Below, one piece after another: positions 1 to 8,360 of a stretch of 9,799 nt of DNA. Under the pieces are notes generated by a model. The model was not told the origin of the DNA and did not search any database. It saw only the letters and a program-made list of their open reading frames with translations. The translations under genes and the position numbers were made by a program. Every line of letters starts with the position of its first letter. Position 1 is the stretch's first letter. Source of the DNA: Lentimicrobiaceae bacterium (GTDB lineage Bacteria; Bacteroidota; Bacteroidia; Bacteroidales; JAGONC01); contig JAUXII010000010.1 in assembly GCA_030621075.1 (NCBI GenBank), forward strand, positions 1 through 9,799. The letters are read 5' to 3'.

Positions 1-81
1 GTTTACGTTTATCTGATACATTACATTTCCCCTGAAGGATTAAAGTTCGAAAAAAAAGGAACAGTAACCCTATTAAAATAG
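1..81 (+). CDS. Possible 3' end of an upstream gene (weak)
   Basis: Frame 1 is open from the window edge to a TAG at 79-81, giving about 26 residues that end in GTVTLLK. The other two forward frames stop within the first 33 bases. The peptide (ISPEGLKFEKKG in the middle) is compatible with a protein tail, but 26 open codons in AT-rich DNA can arise by chance and I recognise no family. The upstream sequence would settle it. Confidence 0.22.
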   Translation, partial: VYVYLIHYISPEGLKFEKKGTVTLLK

Positions 82-106
82 CCGTCTGGTTTTCATATTA
101 ATATAA

Positions 107-1618
<1,512 letters not shown>

Positions 1619-1698
1619 ATCTTTGCTGCTTTTGAGAGAGATTTTCAATAATATCAATATCTATTTAACCAGAAACATTAAAAAATCAATATCAATAA

Positions 1699-3702
1699 AT
1701 GATAACCAAAATGAAAAAAAACATCTTAAAACTCTTTTTAGCAATCATTGGAATAATCATTTTATCCACCTCAGTAGCACAAAATTCAGGTGATAAGATC
1801 TTAATGACCATTGGAGGTGAAAAAATTACTGAAACAGAATTCCTGAATATTTATCGCAAAAATAATTTCAATAATGATGTAATCGATAAAAAATCATTGG
1901 AGGAATACCTTGAGCTATTCATTAATTTCAAACTTAAAGTAAAAGAAGCTGAAGAATTGGGCTTAGATACAGTAATAACCTTCAAGGATGAATTGAAAGG
2001 ATACCGGAATCAGCTTGCACAGCCTTATCTTACTGATAATGCAATGGATGAAAAGTTACTTTTACAAGCTTTTGAGAGAAAACAATTCGACCTCCGGGCA
2101 AGCCATATCCTTATAAAAGTTAATGAAAATGCCTCTCCGAAAGATACGCTGGCTACATTCCAATCTATCATGAAAATCAGTAAAGAGATTATGAACGGCG
2201 CAGACTTTTCTGAGATGGCTGTCACTTACTCAGAAGATCCGTCGGCAAAAGACAGGCCAGCCACTTCCCGCAGGCCATACATGAAGGGAAATAAAGGCGA
2301 TTTGGGTTATTTTACCGTTTTTGATATGGTTTACCCGTTCGAAAATGGTGCTTATAATACAGCTGTCGGGGAAATATCAATGCCAGTTCGAACAACCTAC
2401 GGCTATCACCTGATTAAAGTTACCGACAAAAAAAAGGCACTTGGAAATGTACTTGTATCCCATATTCTAATCCTTTTTCCAAAAAATTCCACCCATCAGG
2501 ATTCGTTAAAAGCAGAAACAAAAGTTAAAAAAGCATATGATGAACTTACCAGTGGAACTAAATTTGCTGATGTTGTAAAAAAATATTCGGATGATAAAGG
2601 TACTATCGAAAAAGAAGGTATGTTACCATGGTTTGGGGTGAATAGAATGATACCGGAGTTTATTATGGAAATTTCAGCCCTGAGTGATACAGGTGAAGTA
2701 ACAAAACCTTTCTTAACCAACTATGGGTGGCATATTGTTAAACTCGTTGAAAAAAAAGGACTACCCTCTTTCGAAGAAGATATTCCTGAGCTTAAAGGAA
2801 GAATAGTAAGAAGTGATCGATCTAAAGAAAGCCAAAAATCATTCATCAGGCAAGCTAAAACCGAATATGATTTCACCGAATACAAAGAAAACCTTGAAGA
2901 AATATATTCACTCGTGAATGACACCATATTCAAAGCAAAATGGCATCTTGAAAATACCGACAAATATGATAAACCTTTGTTTCAACTTGATGGCAATGAT
3001 TACTCTCAAAATGATCTTCTCACCTACCTCGAGAAAACTCAATCGATCGCTCCAAGTGAGGATATAAAAATTTTTGTGAATAAAAAATTCAACAGCTTTA
3101 TCGATGCAAGTATAATAGCTTATGAAGATAGTCAGCTTGAAAAAAAATATCCGGAATTCCGGACCCTTGTTAAAGAATACAGAGATGGAATCCTTTTGTT
3201 TGAGTTGACCGATCAGAAAGTTTGGTCGAAAGCTATAAATGATTCCACAGGGTTGGCTGAATTCTATAATACGCATAAAAATAACTATATGTGGGATGAA
3301 AGGCTTAATACTTCTATCTATACATTATCAAATCCGGCGTATGTTAAACAAGCTCGAAAAATGGCAAGAAAAGGATTAAATAAAAATGATATTTTAAATG
3401 CCATTAACCCTGATTCGGTAATTTACCTCACCATTATTGACGACAAATGTGAAAGAGGAGATAACCAAATCATTGATAAAATTAATTGGGAAAAGGGGAT
3501 TACGGATGACTTTGAGGTAGATGGCCAAATTGTGTTTGTTGATGTTCATGAGGTATTATCTCCACAACCTAAATTATTAAGTGAAGCGAGGGGAATCATT
3601 ACTGCCGATTACCAGAATTTTTTAGAAGAAGCATGGGTTAATGAACTTAGGATAAAATATCCTGTTGAGGTAAATCAGGACCTCTTTTCTAACATAAAAT
3701 GA
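1699..3702 (+). CDS. Secreted peptidyl-prolyl isomerase with two PpiC domains
   Basis: Predicted periplasmic PPIase/chaperone of 667 residues. The N-terminus is a signal peptide with a long hydrophobic stretch ending near STSVAQ-N. An in-frame ATG at 1711 (MKKNILKLF) gives a more typical signal peptide and may be the true start. A SurA-like helical segment covers about 30-130. Parvulin domain 1 (about 132-245) has RASHILIKV with His136 and YGYHLIKV with His237. Domain 2 (about 250-352) has VSHILILF with His255 and YGWHIVKL with His345. Both domains keep the two core histidines, so both may be active. Domain 1 has a basic insert (DRPATSRRPYMKGN) before GDLGYF. Residues about 355-667 match no domain I can name, but 483-544 resemble the SurA-like region of the next gene. 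The likely role is folding outer-membrane or secreted proteins. The stop overlaps the next start (ATGA), so translation is probably coupled. No convincing promoter lies in the 80-base gap after guaB. Confidence 0.9.
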   Translation: MITKMKKNILKLFLAIIGIIILSTSVAQNSGDKILMTIGGEKITETEFLNIYRKNNFNNDVIDKKSLEEYLELFINFKLKVKEAEELGLDTVITFKDELKGYRNQLAQPYLTDNAMDEKLLLQAFERKQFDLRASHILIKVNENASPKDTLATFQSIMKISKEIMNGADFSEMAVTYSEDPSAKDRPATSRRPYMKGNKGDLGYFTVFDMVYPFENGAYNTAVGEISMPVRTTYGYHLIKVTDKKKALGNVLVSHILILFPKNSTHQDSLKAETKVKKAYDELTSGTKFADVVKKYSDDKGTIEKEGMLPWFGVNRMIPEFIMEISALSDTGEVTKPFLTNYGWHIVKLVEKKGLPSFEEDIPELKGRIVRSDRSKESQKSFIRQAKTEYDFTEYKENLEEIYSLVNDTIFKAKWHLENTDKYDKPLFQLDGNDYSQNDLLTYLEKTQSIAPSEDIKIFVNKKFNSFIDASIIAYEDSQLEKKYPEFRTLVKEYRDGILLFELTDQKVWSKAINDSTGLAEFYNTHKNNYMWDERLNTSIYTLSNPAYVKQARKMARKGLNKNDILNAINPDSVIYLTIIDDKCERGDNQIIDKINWEKGITDDFEVDGQIVFVDVHEVLSPQPKLLSEARGIITADYQNFLEEAWVNELRIKYPVEVNQDLFSNIK

Positions 3703-4553
3703 AAACTAACTTATTCATACATATACTAATTTTGTTTGTTTTCCTGCTGGTAGCGTGCTCACCACAATTACCTCGTAATGAAGATGAGGAAATTCTTGCA
3801 AGGACTTATAGAACTTATTTATATAAATCTGAACTGGTTGATGTTGTGCCTGAAGGGACCAGTGTGAAAGACAGCATTTTATTGGTAAAAAATTATATTA
3901 ACAAATGGATACAACAACAACTTATTCTCAGAAAAGCAGAATCTAATCTTACCGATGACCAAAAGGATTTTCGCATTCAACTTAAAAATTACCGAAATTC
4001 ATTGATTACCTATCAGTATGAAACACAACTTATTCAGCAAAACCTCAATACAACCGTTACTGATGACGAAATTGAAGAATATTATGAGATGAATAAACAA
4101 AATTTTGAATTAAAAGAAAATATTGTTAAGGTATACTTTATTGTGTTAAGCATTGACTCCGTTTTGAATAATCCTGTTAAATCTTTATTATTATCTGATG
4201 ACCAGGATGATCATAATGAGTTGGAAGAATACTGTAAACATTCGGCAAAAGAATACTTTATGGAAGACCAATGGTTGCTTTTTAATAAATTATTAACCTA
4301 TACTCCTATAGAACTATATAATCAACAGGCCTTCCTGGAAGAAACTCCATACTTTGAAACGCAAGATTCACTTTACAAATATTTTATTAAAATTAATGAT
4401 TATAAAATCAAAGAAAGTGTTTCTCCATTAAGTTTTGAAAAAGATGTCATCAATAATATTATTATCAACAAACGAAAACTTGAATTAATTAAAAACATGC
4501 AGCAGGAAGTTTTTGAAAATGCATTAAAGAACAATAATTTTGAAATATTTTAG
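3699..4553 (+). CDS. SurA/PpiC-like lipoprotein with a degenerate isomerase domain
   Basis: Predicted 284-residue lipoprotein. A type II signal peptide has its lipobox LVAC at 17-20, so Cys20 should be lipidated and the mature protein anchored in a membrane facing the periplasm, though which membrane is uncertain. Residues 40-130 are a helical, charged SurA_N-like region. At 85-151, FRIQLKNYRN followed by EIEEYYEMNKQNF and VYFIVLS parallels the segment that leads into the parvulin domain in the upstream gene. The expected HIL and GYHII histidines are absent, so I infer a parvulin fold without catalytic residues, or a chaperone without isomerase activity. The start overlaps the previous stop, which suggests the two products are made together. 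Similar proteins may be annotated as hypothetical or PPIase. Being a lipoprotein is well supported; its function is inferred. Confidence 0.85.
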   Translation: MKTNLFIHILILFVFLLVACSPQLPRNEDEEILARTYRTYLYKSELVDVVPEGTSVKDSILLVKNYINKWIQQQLILRKAESNLTDDQKDFRIQLKNYRNSLITYQYETQLIQQNLNTTVTDDEIEEYYEMNKQNFELKENIVKVYFIVLSIDSVLNNPVKSLLLSDDQDDHNELEEYCKHSAKEYFMEDQWLLFNKLLTYTPIELYNQQAFLEETPYFETQDSLYKYFIKINDYKIKESVSPLSFEKDVINNIIINKRKLELIKNMQQEVFENALKNNNFEIF

Positions 4554-4555
4554 TC

Positions 4556-4565
4556 TTAAGCTTAA
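4556..4565. repeat. Short perfect palindrome TTAAGCTTAA
   Basis: A 10-base palindrome three bases after the lipoprotein stop. The same 10 bases recur at 4664-4673 inside the surA signal-peptide region, and with one flanking base the two copies form an 11-base inverted pair. It is AT-rich and could be chance. I assign no function. Confidence 0.3.
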
Positions 4566-4583
4566 AATAAATTATTACAATAA

Positions 4584-4596
4584 AATCCTGCGGATT
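4584..4596 (+). other. Small hairpin in the surA upstream gap
   Basis: AATCC and GGATT form a perfect 5-bp stem with a 3-base loop (TGC). No U-run follows, so it does not look like a rho-independent terminator. It lies about 30 bases upstream of surA and may be a weak RNA structure or chance. Confidence 0.3.
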
Positions 4597-4612
4597 ATGT
4601 TAATTAGTTACC

Positions 4613-4624
4613 AGTGATTTCACT
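4613..4624. promoter_or_regulatory. Dyad abutting the surA start codon
   Basis: AGTGA-TT-TCACT is a perfect 5-base inverted repeat ending directly before the ATG at 4625. As RNA it could fold as AGTG-ATTT-CACT next to the start; as DNA it could be an operator half-site pair. There is no direct evidence of either role, and short dyads in AT-rich gaps are common. Confidence 0.25.
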
Positions 4625-5977
4625 ATGATGAAAAAAATACAAATATACCTGCTTACTGCTCTGTTAAGCTTAAGTTTTACCTCCATTCATTCCCAGGAGA
4701 TGATGATTGATGAGGTGATTGCTGTCGTTGGAAAAAATCCGATATTATACTCTGATATTGAGACACAATATATGCAGTACCGCATGCAGGGCAATTTCAA
4801 GGGTGGAACTGCTGCCAGATGCCAAATTTTAGAGAGCTTGTTATATCAAAAATTATTACTTCATCAGGCAGAGGTCGACAGTGTAGAAGTTTCTGACAGC
4901 CATGTAGAATCGTCAATGGATGCCAGGTTAAGATATTACATTCAACAGTTTGGTTCGCAGGAAAAGCTGGAGGAATTTTATCAAAAATCCATTATCGAGA
5001 TCAAAGAGGAGATGCGCGACCTCGTTAAAGATCAGATGAGGGTTGAACAAGTTCAGTCTGGTATTGCCATGAATGTTCAAATCACTCCGGCTGAGGTAAA
5101 ATCATTTTATAACCGTATTCCATATGATAGCTTACCCTTAATTAATACTGGGTTTGAAATCAGACAAATTGTTATTAATCCCCCTGTTTCTACTGAAGAA
5201 TTAACTAAAAGTCGAGACAAAATTAAAAATCTCAGAGAAAGGATAATTAATGGGGAGAGCTTTTCTACACTTGCTATATTATACTCCGAAGACCCAGGTT
5301 CTGCAAGTAAAGGTGGAGAGTTAGGAATGTTCAATAGAGGCACCATGTACCCCGAATTTGAAGCAGCCTCATTTAATTTAAATGAAATTAGCGCTGTTTC
5401 TGAAATTGTTAAAACAGAAGCTGGATACCATATTATACAACTTATTGAAAACAACGGTGAATATATCAATGTCCGGCATATTCTTATCCAGCCTAAGGTA
5501 TCTCCATTGGAATTGATCGATGCTAAAAACAGGTTAGATAGCATTGCAACTCTTATCGAAGACAGCATAATGACTTTCGATGAAGCTGCCATGAAATTCT
5601 CAGATGATCCCGGAAAAATTAATGGTGGCCTTATGATTAATCCTGCTACAAATACAACCCACTTTTCTGCTGATGAGCTTGATCCTAATGTGTTCTTTGT
5701 AATCGATAAAATTGAAGTGGGAGATGTATCACAGCCCGTAAAATTTATTACCCCTGAAGGAAAAGAAGCTTATCGTATTCTTTTTCTCAAAACCCGTACC
5801 GACCCCCACCGAGCCAATTTAAAAGATGATTACAGCAAAATACAAGAATGGGCTACAGAAGAAAAAAACAACAAGGTTATGAAAGAATGGGTGGAGCAAA
5901 AAATACAAAAAACCTATATAAAGGTTAATGATAAATACAGATTATGCCAGTTCACAAATAAATGGGCCAGGGATTAA
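4625..5977 (+). CDS. surA: Periplasmic chaperone SurA
   Basis: SurA escorts unfolded outer-membrane proteins through the periplasm to the Bam machinery. The 450-residue length and layout fit the family: a signal peptide with cleavage near SIHS-QE (about residue 23), an N-terminal chaperone region opening with IDEVIAVVGKNPILYSDIE, parvulin domain 1 (about 177-275), parvulin domain 2 (about 280-388), and a short C-terminal helix. Domain 1 shows SEDPGSASKGGELGMF and GYHIIQL (His269) but has Gln181 where the first histidine is expected (IRQIV). Domain 2 shows VRHILIQ (His285) and FSDDPGKINGGLM but has Arg384 where the second histidine is expected (AYRIL). Each domain therefore lacks one core histidine, and the main role may be as a chaperone rather than an isomerase. 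The start may be the ATG at 4625 or at 4628. It follows a 71-base gap and lies in the same direction as its two paralogues. Confidence 0.94.
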   Translation: MMKKIQIYLLTALLSLSFTSIHSQEMMIDEVIAVVGKNPILYSDIETQYMQYRMQGNFKGGTAARCQILESLLYQKLLLHQAEVDSVEVSDSHVESSMDARLRYYIQQFGSQEKLEEFYQKSIIEIKEEMRDLVKDQMRVEQVQSGIAMNVQITPAEVKSFYNRIPYDSLPLINTGFEIRQIVINPPVSTEELTKSRDKIKNLRERIINGESFSTLAILYSEDPGSASKGGELGMFNRGTMYPEFEAASFNLNEISAVSEIVKTEAGYHIIQLIENNGEYINVRHILIQPKVSPLELIDAKNRLDSIATLIEDSIMTFDEAAMKFSDDPGKINGGLMINPATNTTHFSADELDPNVFFVIDKIEVGDVSQPVKFITPEGKEAYRILFLKTRTDPHRANLKDDYSKIQEWATEEKNNKVMKEWVEQKIQKTYIKVNDKYRLCQFTNKWARD

Positions 5978-6040
5978 TATAAAACTCAATTTTTGGGCAA
6001 TTAATGTACTATTTTTACAATATTAAGTATTATCGGGGTT

Positions 6041-7006
6041 ATGAAATATAATAGTGATGTTGAAGCGTTGGATGTTTTTGTTGAAAAATACTCCAAATTA
6101 AAAAACGAAATTTCTAAAGTAATTGTTGGGCAAGACGAGGTAATAAAAAGACTTTTTATCACCATTTTCAGTAAAGGGCATGGACTTCTTGTTGGGGTTC
6201 CGGGGTTAGCAAAAACACTAATGGTAACTACAATATCCAAGGTACTGGGACTGACATACAGCCGAATCCAATTTACTCCTGATTTAATGCCTTCTGATAT
6301 AATTGGAACCGAAATCCTTGATGAAACCCGAAAGTTTCGCTTTGTTAAAGGCCCTATTTTTGCAAATATTATTTTAGCAGATGAGATCAACAGGACTCCG
6401 CCTAAAACCCAGTCGGCTCTCTTGGAAGCCATGCAGGAAAAATCTGTTACTGTCGCAGGAAACTCATATCCATTACAGGAACCATTCTTTGTGCTGGCTA
6501 CCCAGAATCCTATTGAACAGGAGGGTACTTATCCATTACCCGAAGCACAACTTGATAGATTTATGTTAAACATTTGGCTGGATTACCCATCATTTAACGA
6601 AGAAATTGATATTGTAAAATATACTACCAGCGAATCATTCACTGAACCAAAAGTTGTGCTTGAACGTGAAGAGATCATTTTCTTTCAAAATCTGATCCGT
6701 AAAATCCCGGTGCCGGATAATGTACTTCAATATGCCGTTAATTTAGTAGCAAAAACCCGGCCCAATACACCCAAGGCTCATCCCTGGGCTAATGATTACC
6801 TGACCTGGGGTGCAGGACCCAGAGCTTCGCAATTCCTGATAATTGGAGCAAAATGCCATGCTGCCATTAATGGGAAATACTCTCCGGATATTGAAGATGT
6901 TCAGGCTGTTACTATTCCTATCCTGCGTCATCGGCTGGTGAAAAATTATAAGGCCGAAGCCGATGGAATACGAATACGTGATATCATAAACGAACTAGTG
7001 AAATAA
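6041..7006 (+). CDS. MoxR-family AAA+ ATPase
   Basis: Cytoplasmic ATPase of 321 residues, the usual MoxR length. Members act as chaperone-like machines that insert cofactors into, or mature, partner complexes. Walker A is GVPGLAKT (52-59) and Walker B is IILADE (110-115). Sensor 1 is ATQNP (153-157). LPEAQLDRF (166-174) carries Arg173, the likely arginine finger, and GPRASQFLI lies in the C-terminal lid. All are intact, so it should hydrolyse ATP. MoxR genes usually precede a DUF58 protein and von Willebrand A-domain (Bat) proteins. Here the next genes are an efflux-type adaptor and permease, so the partner is unknown. It lies 63 bases after surA and 25 before the adaptor gene. The substrate cannot be read from the sequence. 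Confidence 0.95.
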   Translation: MKYNSDVEALDVFVEKYSKLKNEISKVIVGQDEVIKRLFITIFSKGHGLLVGVPGLAKTLMVTTISKVLGLTYSRIQFTPDLMPSDIIGTEILDETRKFRFVKGPIFANIILADEINRTPPKTQSALLEAMQEKSVTVAGNSYPLQEPFFVLATQNPIEQEGTYPLPEAQLDRFMLNIWLDYPSFNEEIDIVKYTTSESFTEPKVVLEREEIIFFQNLIRKIPVPDNVLQYAVNLVAKTRPNTPKAHPWANDYLTWGAGPRASQFLIIGAKCHAAINGKYSPDIEDVQAVTIPILRHRLVKNYKAEADGIRIRDIINELVK

Positions 7007-7031
7007 CTATACATAATTATCAAACAAACCC

Positions 7032-8348
7032 ATGAGAAAAAAAATTTATATCGGCTTAGGATTAATGGTGGTCATCATTATTTCTCTTTGGTATTTCCTT
7101 GGACAAGAAGATTCTGAAACTCAAAAGATTACTGTTTACCCTAAGGAGGGAAACTTTCAAATAAATGTTGTAACAACAGGCGAACTGGAAGCAAAAAGCT
7201 CTGAAAAAATCTTTGGGCCTTCCGGCCTTCGGTCTGTCAGAATATGGAATGTGAAAATTGAAGATATCGTTTCTGATGGAACAGTAGTTGATTCCGGGCA
7301 ATACATTGCTACCCTTGATAGAACAGAGATAAGTAATCGAATAAAAGATGTAGAAAGTGAAGTTGAAAAATTAGAATCACAATATATTAAAACAAAACTA
7401 GATACTGCCATGGATATGCGTAATGCACGCAATCAATTAATTAATCTTGAATATAACCTGGAAGAGAAACGTATCAGGCTTGAACAATCCAAATATGAAC
7501 CTCCGGCCACAATCCGCCAATACCAAATCGATCTCGAAAAAGGAGAAAGAGATCTTGCTGAAGCAATAAACAATTACGACCTGAACTTAGAGAAAGCTGC
7601 TGTTATCATGCAGGAAGTAAGTGTTACCCTGAAACAAGAAAAAAGAAACCTTGATCAAATGATATCTGTTAGAGACCAATTCATTGTAAAAGCTCCCAAA
7701 GCAGGAATGGTCATTTATAAAAGAAGCTGGGACGGCGCCAAACAGGGTGTAGGGTCAACAGTAAGTGCATGGGATAATGTAGTGGCTACCCTGCCCGACC
7801 TTTCTAAAATGATCTCAAAAACCTATGTGAACGAAATTGATATCAGTAAAATAAAAACAGGACAGGAAGTTGAAATTGGTGTGGATGCATTCCCTGAAAA
7901 ATCTTATACCGGAAAAGTTATTGAAGTGGCTAATATTGGCGAACAGATGAAGAATTCTAACGCCAAAGTCTTTGAAATCCTTATTGAGATCTACGAATTT
8001 GACTCTATCCTTCGACCTTCCATGACAACAAAAAATACCATCATTACCGCAATTATCGATAGTGTTTGTTATATTCCATTAGAAGCAGTAAATAATAACG
8101 ACAGCCTTACTTTTGTTTATACAAATTCTAAAAAAAGACAACAAATTATTCTTGGACAAAGTAATGAAAATGAAGTTATCGTCAGAGCAGGGCTTAACCC
8201 GGATGATGAAATCTATCTGCTCGCACCTGTAAATCCCGACAATTTCAAAATTGTAACGATCGATACCGCTATAATCCATAATCTTGAAAAAAAAGATCAG
8301 CTAAAGAAAAAACAGACATCAATAACATCACTTTCCTATGATAGATGA
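7032..8348 (+). CDS. MacA/HlyD-like periplasmic adaptor subunit
   Basis: Membrane-fusion protein of 438 residues that would bridge an inner-membrane ABC permease to an outer-membrane channel or periplasmic partner. One transmembrane anchor lies at about residues 5-23, with the rest in the periplasm. The first lipoyl-like half covers about 67-95 and the second covers about 217-231 (FIVKAPKAGMVIYK). A long alpha-helical hairpin rich in Lys, Glu and Leu (about 97-214) sits between them, as in MacA-type adaptors. A beta-barrel region follows (TYVNEIDISKIKTGQEVEI), then a membrane-proximal domain. The C-terminus ends in a Lys- and Ser-rich tail. It is 12 bases from the permease gene, which supports a shared complex. 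The substrate is unknown: macrolide-type efflux, peptide or lipoprotein export are all possible. Confidence 0.92.
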   Translation: MRKKIYIGLGLMVVIIISLWYFLGQEDSETQKITVYPKEGNFQINVVTTGELEAKSSEKIFGPSGLRSVRIWNVKIEDIVSDGTVVDSGQYIATLDRTEISNRIKDVESEVEKLESQYIKTKLDTAMDMRNARNQLINLEYNLEEKRIRLEQSKYEPPATIRQYQIDLEKGERDLAEAINNYDLNLEKAAVIMQEVSVTLKQEKRNLDQMISVRDQFIVKAPKAGMVIYKRSWDGAKQGVGSTVSAWDNVVATLPDLSKMISKTYVNEIDISKIKTGQEVEIGVDAFPEKSYTGKVIEVANIGEQMKNSNAKVFEILIEIYEFDSILRPSMTTKNTIITAIIDSVCYIPLEAVNNNDSLTFVYTNSKKRQQIILGQSNENEVIVRAGLNPDDEIYLLAPVNPDNFKIVTIDTAIIHNLEKKDQLKKKQTSITSLSYDR

Positions 8349-8360
8349 TGAGTTAATTAT

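Noticed and set aside
2908..3276. Open frame of 122 codons on the minus strand inside the large PPIase gene
   Set aside because: It overlaps a real gene completely and shows no motif, signal or start context of its own.
4584..4600. Hairpin after the lipoprotein gene as a terminator
   Set aside because: The stem is only 5 bp and no U-tract follows it.
5107..5592. Open frame of 161 codons on the minus strand inside surA
   Set aside because: It lies wholly opposite a well-supported surA and encodes no recognisable protein. It is best explained as a shadow of codon use on the + strand.
5991..6017. Possible promoter for the MoxR gene (TTTG at 5992, TATTTTTA at 6010)
   Set aside because: The -7 box lacks the final G and the spacing of 14 bases is too short for the Bacteroidetes -33/-7 pattern.
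6001..6432. Open frame of 143 codons on the minus strand over the start of the MoxR gene
   Set aside because: It is antisense to the Walker A and B coding region, whose protein motifs are unambiguous on the + strand.
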